Part shown: piece after piece, positions 49,705 through 57,617 of the stretch
How the letters are laid out: the number at the start of each line of letters is the position of its first letter
Position numbering within the stretch: the first letter of the stretch is position 1
Assembly (NCBI GenBank): GCA_045810285.1
Contig: JBJMWE010000110.1
Location: 33,424 to 97,423 of the forward strand
Direction: 5' to 3'
From: Scleromatobacter sp045810285
GTDB lineage: Bacteria; Pseudomonadota; Gammaproteobacteria; Burkholderiales; Burkholderiaceae_C
DNA length: 64,000 nt
Position numbers and translations under genes: made by a program
Notes under the pieces: generated by a model
What the model was told of the DNA's origin: nothing
The model's database searches: none
What the model saw: the letters and a program-made list of their open reading frames with translations, nothing else

Positions 49705-50202
49705 TCAGGGGGCCTTGGCTTCGCGAACCTGCGTCATGCCGCTCTCGAGGTCGATCTCGGTGCGCATGAAGATCTCGAGCGGCACGGGCTGCGACCAGAG
49801 CTGGCCTTCGATGCGAAAGCCGAGCACGTTGTGCGAGTCGGACTTGTTGCCCTCGGCGGTGACCTTGAGCGTGTGCGCGATGATGCGCGGCTCGAAGCGC
49901 AGGATCACTTCGCGCAGCACGCGCGCAAGCTCGCCGAGATCGTATTGCGATGCGGGCCGGCCGGCCAGCGGCGGCATGCCGAAGTTGATCACCGAGCCGA
50001 CCAGCAGCGGGTCGTCGTCGAAGTCGATGCTCGATTGCGTGGCGTTGAACAGCCAGCTGAGATCGCGCAGCACGTTCTCGCGCAGGCGCGAGAGGGTGGC
50101 CGCGCGGTTCTCGCGCGGTTCCGTGAGCTTGCCCGGCTCGTCGTCCTGCAGCCGATCGAGCAGCGACGGGTACAGCCGGTCGCGCGAGAGCGCATCAGCC
50201 AT
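49705..50202 (-). CDS. tssE: T6SS baseplate protein TssE (gp25-like)
   Basis: The 165-residue protein resembles phage T4 gp25 and initiates sheath polymerisation at the baseplate. It shows YPSLLDRLQDDEPG, LRENVLRDLSWLFNATQ, SVINFGMPPLAG and LREVILRFEPRII, the conserved EPR-type motif of gp25 proteins. It lies 4 bases downstream of tagJ, which indicates one transcript. Confidence 0.95.
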   Translation of the reverse strand: MADALSRDRLYPSLLDRLQDDEPGKLTEPRENRAATLSRLRENVLRDLSWLFNATQSSIDFDDDPLLVGSVINFGMPPLAGRPASQYDLGELARVLREVILRFEPRIIAHTLKVTAEGNKSDSHNVLGFRIEGQLWSQPVPLEIFMRTEIDLESGMTQVREAKAP

Positions 50203-50206
50203 CGGC

Positions 50207-51055
50207 TCAGGCCGTCGGTTCGGCCGCGCCCGCGGACTCGGGGGCGGATTCGACCGGCACGGTGTCCAGTGCGATCACGCGGACGTCCAGCAACGCGACC
50301 TCGGCCTGGTCGGTGGTGAGCATGCGCTGGCCCACGCCGTGGAAGGCGCCGCCGGGCTGCTCGCGCCAGTCGGTGGCGCGCGCCAGGCGCAGCGCCGGGG
50401 TCTCCTCGCGCTCGGTGCCCGGATAGCGCGTGGGGATGAGCGCGACGTTGGCGGCGCCGTTCTCCAGCGTCAGCGTGGCGGGGGCCCACACGAAGTCCCG
50501 CAGGTCGGCGGGCTTCTCGATCTCGATGCGCAGCAGGCGCGAGACCGGCACCCAGTAATACTTGCCGTTGATGATGGCTTCGACCACCGGGCCCAGTCGG
50601 CCATCGGCGTCGGCCAGCCATTCGAACGGCGCGTCGTCGAGCTTGCCCGACGTGGCCGGCGCGGCCTCGAGGGCGCGCGCACGGAGTTCGGCGGCGGCGT
50701 CCGGGCGGCCCTCGGCGTCGACGCGCAGCGCCTCGATCATCATCGCGAGCCAGTCGTCGGGCTTGCCCAGCACGAGCGGCGAGCGCTTGCCGTCGAAGAC
50801 CTCGCGGCGCAGGGCCTCGCAGCGCAGCGCCTCGCGGTAGGTCTCCACCATCGGCTTGGAGGACGGATCGAGCTCCAGCAGCACTTCCAGCTGCGTGCCG
50901 GCCTTCATCCACTCGCCCTGAACGCAATACAGCTGGAACAGGAAGATCCGCAGGTCCGAGCGCTGGGGCTGCTTCTGGATCATCTTGCGCAGCTCGTCGA
51001 AGTGCGCCAGCGGGTCGGCGGAGGAAAACTTCATCGCAAGATCGATCGCGGCCAT
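50207..51055 (-). CDS. tagJ: T6SS accessory protein TagJ (ImpE/SciE)
   Basis: The 282-residue ImpE-family protein is an accessory of some T6SS classes; in Pseudomonas H1-T6SS it binds ClpV. The N-terminal TPR-like half shows KMIQKQPQRSDLRIFLFQLYCVQGEW and AGTQLEVLLELDP. The conserved C-terminal half shows AIINGKYYWVPVSRLLRIEIE, RDFVWAPATLTL and VALIPTRYPG. It is separated from hcp by 162 bases that contain a terminator-like hairpin. Confidence 0.92.
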   Translation of the reverse strand: MAAIDLAMKFSSADPLAHFDELRKMIQKQPQRSDLRIFLFQLYCVQGEWMKAGTQLEVLLELDPSSKPMVETYREALRCEALRREVFDGKRSPLVLGKPDDWLAMMIEALRVDAEGRPDAAAELRARALEAAPATSGKLDDAPFEWLADADGRLGPVVEAIINGKYYWVPVSRLLRIEIEKPADLRDFVWAPATLTLENGAANVALIPTRYPGTEREETPALRLARATDWREQPGGAFHGVGQRMLTTDQAEVALLDVRVIALDTVPVESAPESAGAAEPTA

Positions 51056-51074
51056 GGAGACTCACCCGGGTTTG

Positions 51075-51102
51075 AAAAAGCAACGCCGGCCAACGGACCG
51101 GC
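51075..51102 (-). terminator. Terminator-like hairpin between hcp and tagJ
   Basis: On the minus strand a GCCGG/CCGGC stem (51098-51102 with 51085-51089) with an 8-base loop is followed by GTTGC and five T residues (51079-51075). If active, it would raise Hcp output relative to the baseplate genes downstream, an arrangement that suits the large amount of Hcp needed. Confidence 0.5.
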
Positions 51103-51217
51103 GCCTTCAGGAATTCGTGTCTTCCCCTGCCGCGGATCCCGCCACCGGTCTTGCGACCGCATCGCGGGGCGCGGGAGGAAGACGACCGACCCGCGTGCGG
51201 GCCGGCCTCGCTCGGAA

Positions 51218-51700
51218 TTACAGCTTGACGTTTTCCGAGATGTTCCAGCCCATCGATGGCGTCGCGCCCTTGCCGCCCTTGGCCGTCTGCTCGACGTACT
51301 CGACCTTCACCTTGGCGAAGTTCAGCGTGACGTTCTCGGTCAGGCGGTCTTCGCCGCCCGAGCCGCCTTGCGACATGCTGGTGACCAGCACTTCGGTCAT
51401 CGTGATCTTCAGGTATTCGAGCGGGGTCTCGCCGGCCTTGCGGACGACCAGCACGGCTTGATCCCAGTGCTTGCCGTTGCAGGTGGACAGCAGCAGGTCC
51501 GGGGTCGACTTGTCGAGGTACTTCGTGAAGGACAGGTCCTGCACGTTGACCTTGCCGGAACCGGCGCCGCCACCGACGTGGGCGGAACCGGAGTTGGACG
51601 CGCCCCAGCTCCAGGCCAGGACGTCGATCTCACCCTTGTGGGTCGAATCCTTCGACTCGCCAGCCAGGGAATCGATCTTCATGAACATGTCGGTTGCCAT
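51218..51700 (-). CDS. hcp: T6SS inner-tube protein Hcp (TssD)
   Basis: The 160-residue protein forms hexameric rings that stack into the T6SS tube and is itself secreted. The start MATDMFMKIDSLAGESKDST is characteristic, followed by GEIDVLAWSWGASN and VNVQDLSFTKYLDKSTPDLL. AAGGAG lies 8 bases upstream of the start codon, and an upstream in-frame start is not needed. It is placed between tssC and tagJ, as in related loci. Confidence 0.96.
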   Translation of the reverse strand: MATDMFMKIDSLAGESKDSTHKGEIDVLAWSWGASNSGSAHVGGGAGSGKVNVQDLSFTKYLDKSTPDLLLSTCNGKHWDQAVLVVRKAGETPLEYLKITMTEVLVTSMSQGGSGGEDRLTENVTLNFAKVKVEYVEQTAKGGKGATPSMGWNISENVKL

Positions 51701-51831
51701 TTTTATGCTCCTTGTAACCATCCCAGCCCGTCAGGCCGGAATTCGCCCCTGTTGGGACTACGCCCTGAACGGGCTGACTTGGAACCTCCGTCCTGCGGAC
51801 TTCGGTTTTCGCCTTCGGGCGGCAGGGCGGC

Positions 51832-53322
51832 TCAAGCCGCCTTGCTCGAAGGCAGTTTGGACACCAGACGCAGGGAGATGCTCATCCCTTCGAGCTGGTA
51901 ATGCGGCTTGAGGAAGAACTTGGACGTGTAGTAGCCCGGGTTCCCCTCGACTTCCTCCACGATCACTTCCGCGGCCGACAGCGGCTTCTGGGCCTGGATG
52001 GTCTGTCCGGCGCTCTCCGGGTTGGAGACGACGAAGTTGCTGATCCAGTCGCTCAGGTAGCGCTGCATGGACGCGGCGCTCGCGAACGAACCCACCTTGT
52101 CGCGCACCATGCACTTCAGGTAGTGGGCGAAGCGCGTCGACGCGAACAGGTACGGCAGGCGCGCCGCCAGGTTGGCGTTGGCCGTGGCGTCCGGATCGTC
52201 GTATTCCGACGGCTTCTGCAGGGACTGGGCGCCGATGAAGGCGGCGAAATCGCTGTTCTTGCGGTGCACCAGCGGCATGAAGCCGTTCTTGGCCAGCTCG
52301 GCCTCGCGGCGGTCGCTGATGGCGATCTCGGTGGGGCACTTCATGTCCACGCCACCGTCGTCGGTGGGGAACGTGTGCACCGGCAGGTTGGGCACCGAAC
52401 CGCCCGACTCCACGCCGCGGATGGTGGTGCACCAGCCGTACAGCTTGAAGGCGCGCGTGATGTTGGTCGCCATCGCGTAGGCGGAGTTGGCCCACACGTA
52501 GCGGTTGTGGTCGGCGCCCTCGACGTCTTCCTCGAAGTCGAACGCATCGACCGGGTTCGTCTTGGCGCCATACGGCAGGCGCGCCAGGAAGCGCGGCATG
52601 GCCAGGCCGATGTAGCGCGAGTCTTCCGAATCGCGCAGCGAACGCCACGCGGCGTATTCGCTGTTCTCGAAGATCTTGGTCAGGTCGCGCGGGTTCGACA
52701 GCTCGCGCCACGAATCCATCTGCAGCGTCGTGGGCGACGCGCCGGCGATGAACGGGGCGTGCGCGGCCGACGCGATCTTGGCCATCTCGCTCAGCAGTTC
52801 GACATCCACCGGGCTGTGGTCGAAATGGTAGTCACCCACCAGGCAGCCGTAGGGCGTGCCGCCCAGTTGGCCGAATTCCTCTTCGTAGACCTTCTTGAAG
52901 ATCGGGCTCTGGTCCCACGCCGTGCCCTTGTAGCGCTTGAGCGTCTTGTGCAGCTCGCCCTTGCTGATGTTCATCACCCGGATCTTGAGCATCTCGTCGG
53001 TTTCGGTGTTGTTGACGAGATGATGCAGGCCGCGCCACGCGCCTTCGAGCTTCGTGAAGTCGGCGTGGTGGAGGATGAGGTTGGTCTGCTCCGACAGCTT
53101 CTTGTCGAGCGCGGCGATCAGGGCCTCGATCGTGTTGTAGACGTCGGTGGACACCAGCGCGGTGTCGGCCAGCGCCTGCTGCGCCAGCGTGTGGACGGCG
53201 CTCTCGACCGCGGACTTGGCCTGGTCGGTCTTGGGCTTGAACTCCTTCTGCAGCAGCGCGGCGAAGTCGTCGAATTCGGCCATCGCGCCTGCGGCGCCGG
53301 TCGACTCTTGTTGGGTGGTCAT
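51832..53322 (-). CDS. tssC: T6SS sheath protein TssC (large subunit)
   Basis: The 496-residue VipB/ImpC protein forms, with TssB, the contractile sheath around the Hcp tube. Features include AIDALIAALDKKLSEQ-like packing near residue 65, WRGLHHLVNNTETDEMLKIR, GTAWDQSPIFKKVYEEEFGQ, LLSEMAKIASAAHAPFIAG and a C-terminal LRLVSKLP. It lies 55 bases downstream of tssB. Length matches the family. Confidence 0.97.
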   Translation of the reverse strand: MTTQQESTGAAGAMAEFDDFAALLQKEFKPKTDQAKSAVESAVHTLAQQALADTALVSTDVYNTIEALIAALDKKLSEQTNLILHHADFTKLEGAWRGLHHLVNNTETDEMLKIRVMNISKGELHKTLKRYKGTAWDQSPIFKKVYEEEFGQLGGTPYGCLVGDYHFDHSPVDVELLSEMAKIASAAHAPFIAGASPTTLQMDSWRELSNPRDLTKIFENSEYAAWRSLRDSEDSRYIGLAMPRFLARLPYGAKTNPVDAFDFEEDVEGADHNRYVWANSAYAMATNITRAFKLYGWCTTIRGVESGGSVPNLPVHTFPTDDGGVDMKCPTEIAISDRREAELAKNGFMPLVHRKNSDFAAFIGAQSLQKPSEYDDPDATANANLAARLPYLFASTRFAHYLKCMVRDKVGSFASAASMQRYLSDWISNFVVSNPESAGQTIQAQKPLSAAEVIVEEVEGNPGYYTSKFFLKPHYQLEGMSISLRLVSKLPSSKAA

Positions 53323-53377
53323 CTGTGGACTCCTGGGGATCTCGTGACGAGCGGGGGACGAACGGGCGCGGGAGCGC

Positions 53378-53887
53378 TTATTCGGCCGGCGCGTCGGTGG
53401 GCTTCGGGGCCGCGGCGAGCGACTTCAGCAGTTCGGGGTTCTTCAGCACGTTGCCGAGCAGCTCCTCGGCGCCGACCTTGCCGTCCATGTAGGTCAGCAG
53501 GTCCTTCAGCTGGGTGCGCGCTTCCAGCAGGTTGTTCAGCGCGCCGACCTTCTTGGCGACGACTTCGGGCGAGAAGTCCGACATGCTCTCGAAGGTGATG
53601 TCCACGCTGAGGTTGCCCTCGCCGGTCAGCGTGTTGGGCACCGCGAACGCGACGCGCGGCTTCATCGACTTCAGGCGATCGTCGAAGTTGTCGACGTCGA
53701 TCTCCAGGAACTTGCGATCCGCGACCGGCGCGAGCGGCTCGGCCGGCTTGCCCGACAGGTCCGCCATGACGCCCATCACGAACGGGATCTGCATCTTCTT
53801 GGTGGAACCGTACAGCTCCACGTCGTACTCGATCTGGACACGGGGCGCGCGATTGCGGGCGATGAACTTCTGGCTGCTTCCTGACAT
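53378..53887 (-). CDS. tssB: T6SS sheath protein TssB (small subunit)
   Basis: The 169-residue VipA/ImpB protein is the small sheath subunit. It begins with SSQKFIARNRAPRVQIEYDVE, followed by KKMQIPFVMGVMADLSG and FLEIDVDNFDDRLKSMKPRV, all conserved in the family. It is immediately ahead of tssC, 35 bases after tssA. Confidence 0.97.
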   Translation of the reverse strand: MSGSSQKFIARNRAPRVQIEYDVELYGSTKKMQIPFVMGVMADLSGKPAEPLAPVADRKFLEIDVDNFDDRLKSMKPRVAFAVPNTLTGEGNLSVDITFESMSDFSPEVVAKKVGALNNLLEARTQLKDLLTYMDGKVGAEELLGNVLKNPELLKSLAAAPKPTDAPAE

Positions 53888-53922
53888 GACTAGTCTCTCC
53901 TGGAAATATCACACGACCCGAA

Positions 53923-55011
53923 TCAATCGGAGTCGGAATCAGGGTCTTCGAGAGAGATGCCTCCCAGCATCTCGATGCGATCGCGGGAGTCGGGCATCAA
54001 CTCCTTGACGATCGAGGTGAAATCCATCTGAAGGAGCTTCACGGCACGGTCGATGAACATCGGAGCCGGACTGCTGGGCTCCGCCTTGCGCAAGAACACT
54101 GCCACCTGCTGCAGGATTCTCACCGCATCGGCGCGAGACGCCAAGCCGCCCGAACGGGGGGGTTTCCCCGCAGTGCCGCTGGCGCCCCCTAGTTCGCCCT
54201 CGTCGCCCTCGCCCTGGCCGTCGCCGCCTTCGCCGGCGGCCTCCGCGGCCTCGGCGTCGCGCGCCGCGTAGAACTCGCCGACGCGACGCATGGTCTGCTG
54301 CAGCAGGTCGAGGTTGGGCCGGTCGCCGTTGTGGTCGGTGAAGGCCTTGATGATCGCCTGGCAGGCGGCAGCACCCTTCTGGATGCCGTCGCGCCGGACC
54401 TGGTTGGCCGCGGGATCGCCGGTGTTCCAGGCGGCCGCCAGCAGGCCTTCGGCCGGCGCCGTCTGGCCCTCGGGCGGCGTCATGCGCCCGAGCACGTAGT
54501 CGAGGTCGCGCACCGTGAAGCGGCCGACCTCGCGCGATTCGACGATCGCCGTGCCGCGCAGCGTGCGCATCAGCGACTCGGTGCTGGCCGAGCCGTAGGA
54601 CTGCGCGGGATCGGGCGAGAGGTTGGCGAGCACGTTCATGCGCTCGATCGGGTCGTCGTTCTCGTCGCGATCGAGCGGCGGGTAGCAGGTCTCCCAGAAG
54701 TTCTCGAGCAGCGACGCGATCAACGCCAGGCCGTCGGCCAGGCCCGGCAGGCCGCGGTTGGCCAGCTCGGCGCGCGTCAGCCAGGCGGCGACGCGCAGGT
54801 CCTTCGTCTGGCCCAGCAGCTCGGTGGCCATCTCGCCGACCTTGCGCCAGTTCGGTTCTTCCGCGCCCACCAGTTCCTGCGTGGACGGATCGATCGTTCC
54901 GGGCGTGCCGGCGGCGAAGCGGTCGAGCTCGGCGACGCTGGTGTACTCCAGGTCCGGGCCGGCCGGTGCGTCGTCGCTGATGGGACGCGAGAGGGCGTCG
55001 ATGTCGATCAC
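53923..55011 (-). CDS. tssA: T6SS baseplate/sheath-capping protein TssA
   Basis: The 362-residue ImpA-type protein coordinates assembly of baseplate, tube and sheath. The N-terminal ImpA domain reads LSRPISDDAPAGPDLEYTSVAELDRFA and LGQTKDLRVAAWLTRAELANRGLPGL, then FWETCYPPLDRDENDDPIERMNVLANL. A Gly/Glu/Ala-rich linker leads to the C-terminal RADAVRILQQVAVFLRKAEPSSPAP, the short-CTD class of TssA. A candidate promoter lies in the 159-base gap upstream. Confidence 0.94.
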   Translation of the reverse strand: MIDIDALSRPISDDAPAGPDLEYTSVAELDRFAAGTPGTIDPSTQELVGAEEPNWRKVGEMATELLGQTKDLRVAAWLTRAELANRGLPGLADGLALIASLLENFWETCYPPLDRDENDDPIERMNVLANLSPDPAQSYGSASTESLMRTLRGTAIVESREVGRFTVRDLDYVLGRMTPPEGQTAPAEGLLAAAWNTGDPAANQVRRDGIQKGAAACQAIIKAFTDHNGDRPNLDLLQQTMRRVGEFYAARDAEAAEAAGEGGDGQGEGDEGELGGASGTAGKPPRSGGLASRADAVRILQQVAVFLRKAEPSSPAPMFIDRAVKLLQMDFTSIVKELMPDSRDRIEMLGGISLEDPDSDSD

Positions 55012-55061
55012 TTCGAGGTTTCTCCAGGTCGCTGGCCGGTGCTGGGCAGCGAGTAGGACGC

Positions 55062-55090
55062 AGAGTAAGTCATGCGCAGGGGTTGTTCAA
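55062..55090 (-). promoter_or_regulatory. Candidate promoter of the tssA-tssB-tssC-hcp segment
   Basis: On the minus strand TTGAAC (55090-55085) and TACTCT (55067-55062) are spaced 17 bases apart in the gap between the lipase gene and tssA. Transcription would start near 55055, about 44 bases before tssA. The -10 box is a weak match. Confidence 0.35.
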
Positions 55091-55170
55091 TAACGGGTGA
55101 TAACGGGAAAGCCCGCCCTTGCCTCTTTCGAATGCCCGATTGCGTGAGATAGGACACGCGCGGGCAGCCG

Positions 55171-56331
55171 TCAGCGAATGAGGGCGAGTGCACGCTGGGC
55201 CGCCGAGCGCAGCGACGTGAACAGCAGGTCCAGGACCCAGCGCAGGAAGGCCGTCGTGATCTGCACGCCCGCGGTCACGGTGCGTCCGAGGAAACGGAAG
55301 ATCATGCCCACCAGCGCCACCAGGCCGCGGCCCATCTCCGCCGAGATCTGGGCGGCCTGGGTCAGGAGCCATGCTACCTGGTCCAGGATGGTGACCGCGC
55401 CGGTGGCGGCCAGACCGATCACGCCCTTGGTGGCGGCGCCGGCGACCTTGAGCATCCATGCCAGCGCGCGCGCGATCATGTCCAGCAGCTTGGCGGTGCC
55501 CATGACGAACCCGCCGGATCCTTGCGCGAAGCTCTCGAACCAACCCTGGACCTCGCGATCGTCGGGCGTGCGGACACGCAGATCGCTCCAGCTCTTGCCC
55601 AGGACGCCCGGCACGTAGCTCTCGAGCATGAAATGCGCAGAAGGGCTGATCGGCATGTTGGACGTGCGCCCGATCTGCAGCCCCTCCTCGCCGAATGGCA
55701 CATGGAAGAAGGGAAACAACGGAATCATCGGCACCGGGTCGCAGGGGTTGGAGACCCGGAAGATGTTTTCCGGGCGCACCCGGTCGGTCAGCTGCCGGCC
55801 GAACGGATACTGGCCCGTGCGCGGCGCCCCGAAGGTGTACAGGCGCACGTCGGCGATGCGGTTGGCGGTGATGAAGTCGGCGTTGAGGAAGGCCAGCGCG
55901 CCGCCCAGGCTGTGGCCCACGCAATGGATGCGGGCCGGGTTGCGACCGCGCAGGAACTCGCGCAGCTCCGGCGCGAACGACTTCCAGGTCTCGTTGAAGC
56001 CGGCGTGCACGATATGGCCGCCCGGCCCGATCTGCATGCCGACGTTGAAGTCCGTGAGCCAGTCGGCGGACTTGGCGGTGCCGCGCGTGGCGATCAGCAG
56101 GTCGCCCGCGAACGGCCCGGTGCCGGCCGCCACGAAGCCGAATCCCGTCAGGGGCTTGAACATCAACGCCCCCGAGGTGCCCGAGAAGCGCGACGACTGG
56201 CCGAACAGCCCGTCGATGCCCAGTGGATTGGTGGCCGCGTTGTCGCTCAGGACCGTCTCGACGGAATCCTTGCGCAGAAGGTAGACACCGCGTGCGATCG
56301 CGGCCGCCTGGCCGGGCGTGAGATTGGCCAT
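55171..56331 (-). CDS. Class 3 lipase-family protein, candidate T6SS lipase effector
   Basis: The 386-residue protein has an alpha/beta-hydrolase class 3 lipase domain (about 1-240). The nucleophile elbow is GHSLGG (S141), and the other triad members are likely D198 (SNPCDPVPMIP) and H233 (SPSAHFMLESY). The C-terminal 110 residues are hydrophobic or amphipathic helices (FVMGTAKLLDMIARALAWML, AVTILDQVAWLLTQAAQIS, LVGMIFRFLGRTV), which suits membrane attack. There is no signal peptide. It sits inside the T6SS locus between tssA and a small lipoprotein gene. Phospholipase toxin function is inferred from position and fold. Confidence 0.82.
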   Translation of the reverse strand: MANLTPGQAAAIARGVYLLRKDSVETVLSDNAATNPLGIDGLFGQSSRFSGTSGALMFKPLTGFGFVAAGTGPFAGDLLIATRGTAKSADWLTDFNVGMQIGPGGHIVHAGFNETWKSFAPELREFLRGRNPARIHCVGHSLGGALAFLNADFITANRIADVRLYTFGAPRTGQYPFGRQLTDRVRPENIFRVSNPCDPVPMIPLFPFFHVPFGEEGLQIGRTSNMPISPSAHFMLESYVPGVLGKSWSDLRVRTPDDREVQGWFESFAQGSGGFVMGTAKLLDMIARALAWMLKVAGAATKGVIGLAATGAVTILDQVAWLLTQAAQISAEMGRGLVALVGMIFRFLGRTVTAGVQITTAFLRWVLDLLFTSLRSAAQRALALIR

Positions 56332-56371
56332 CCTGTCGTCTCCCTGTTGTCCAGCAAGGACTTGCGTTGCG

Positions 56372-56833
56372 TCAGTTGAATTCGCAGATGCCCGTCACAC
56401 CGCCATGCGCGGTGCGCTCGGCTTCCAGGCGGCAGGTCAGGTTGATGGGCTGCCCGTTGTTCTCGGAGTTCTCCTTGTAGCTGCCCTTGTAGTAGTTCCA
56501 GGCCTTGTAGGAGACGCCCTTGTAGTCGATGGTCATGGCCTGCTTGATGACCGGCTCGTGCGGCAGGATGCTGCCCAGGAGCGAGCTGCGCTCGATCGAC
56601 GGAAACGCGAACTCGCCCGCCGCATCGGCCACCGCGCGGTCCGAGCCGGTCTCGTCCTTCCATTGCCAGTCGAAGTTGCGCACCAGCACCGCGCCCGCGG
56701 CGGGTTGGCCGTTCATCAGCACGCGGCCCTTCATCGCCGACCAGATCACCATCTTTGCCATTGCCGTCCCTTGCGAACATCCGAGCAGCACCACCACGGC
56801 GCCCACCGACATCCAGAATCCCCGTCGCTTCAT
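56372..56833 (-). CDS. Small exported lipoprotein (DUF6795-like), candidate immunity protein
   Basis: The 153-residue protein has a lipoprotein-like signal (WMSVGAVVVLLGC, lipobox Cys near residue 19). A carboxypeptidase-regulatory-like beta domain follows (KGRVLMNGQPAAGAVLVRNF, DAAGEFAFPSI). This layout resembles DUF6795 proteins that I recall near T6SS genes; the name is unverified. It is encoded 40 bases ahead of the lipase gene in the same direction. A periplasmic lipoprotein next to a lipase toxin is the usual form of an immunity protein, but this is inference. Confidence 0.7.
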   Translation of the reverse strand: MKRRGFWMSVGAVVVLLGCSQGTAMAKMVIWSAMKGRVLMNGQPAAGAVLVRNFDWQWKDETGSDRAVADAAGEFAFPSIERSSLLGSILPHEPVIKQAMTIDYKGVSYKAWNYYKGSYKENSENNGQPINLTCRLEAERTAHGGVTGICEFN

Positions 56834-56970
56834 CGCGCGGCTCCCCTTCGCTTGCGCGACACCCGACCGACTTCCGAGCACGTCATGCCCGACGATACCT
56901 CACCGCGTATCGGCCGACCAGGGCGCCCGCCCGGGCCTCGCGACAACGGCCCTCGTACCTTGCGGCTTGC

Positions 56971-57588
56971 TCATGACGCCAGCGTGTCCATCAGGGACGA
57001 TGGCGCGGGTGGCGCCGCCGGGGCGATGAACGCAGCGAAGTGCGTGGGCGGCGGCAGGGCCGGAAACGCGAGGCGCAGCGGCGGCGCGTCGTCGGAACCG
57101 GCGCAATGGAAATGCACGCGGGCCGGGGCGACGGCGTCCGCCGGTTCGTCGGCGGGCTCGGCCAGGGCCTGGATCGCGCGGTCGAAGTCGTCGAGCAGCA
57201 GGCGCGGCGCGAGGCCGGCCAGGCCGGCGTCTTCGGCCGCGAGCCAGCCACCGGCGTCGCCGCCGAGCGTCGAGGCGACACCGCCCGGTGCCGGCGCGCT
57301 ACCGCCGGAGAAAGCCAGCGTCAGCGGGAAATAGCGGCCGACGCGGTCGACGCTGGCGAAGAACAGCCCGCGCCAGGCGAGCGGCCCGCAGACGCCCGGC
57401 GCCAGCTGGAAGCGCCAGATCGGGGCCGACAGGTAGCGATCGAGCCAGGTGTCGCCGAGCGCCGCGCGCGAGGCCTGCATGCCTTGCTGCAGCCAGTCGT
57501 CCCACGCCGAGGTGAACTCCCAGGGCAGCCGGCGCGTGACGAAGTCGCCCTCGCCGGGAAGCTTGCCGTAGAAGCCGCAGGTGGCCAT
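56971..57588 (-). CDS. tagF: T6SS-associated protein TagF
   Basis: The 205-residue protein matches the TagF/ImpM family at its start (ATCGFYGKLPGEGDFVTRRLP, WDDWLQQGMQASR, RYLSAPIWRFQLAPGVCG, RVGRYFPLTLAF). TagF represses T6SS assembly post-translationally in Pseudomonas and Agrobacterium. The C-terminal third is Ala/Pro-rich and less conserved. No kinase/phosphatase pair (PpkA/PppA) is seen in the window. It lies 29 bases downstream of tssM. Confidence 0.9.
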   Translation of the reverse strand: MATCGFYGKLPGEGDFVTRRLPWEFTSAWDDWLQQGMQASRAALGDTWLDRYLSAPIWRFQLAPGVCGPLAWRGLFFASVDRVGRYFPLTLAFSGGSAPAPGGVASTLGGDAGGWLAAEDAGLAGLAPRLLLDDFDRAIQALAEPADEPADAVAPARVHFHCAGSDDAPPLRLAFPALPPPTHFAAFIAPAAPPAPSSLMDTLAS

Positions 57589-57617
57589 GGCGCGTCCGGA
57601 TAGCCGCTGGTTCGACG

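Noticed and set aside
48085..50319. Long plus-strand open frame opposite tssF and tssE
   Set aside because: Mirror of well-supported T6SS genes, with no recognisable motif or ribosome binding site.
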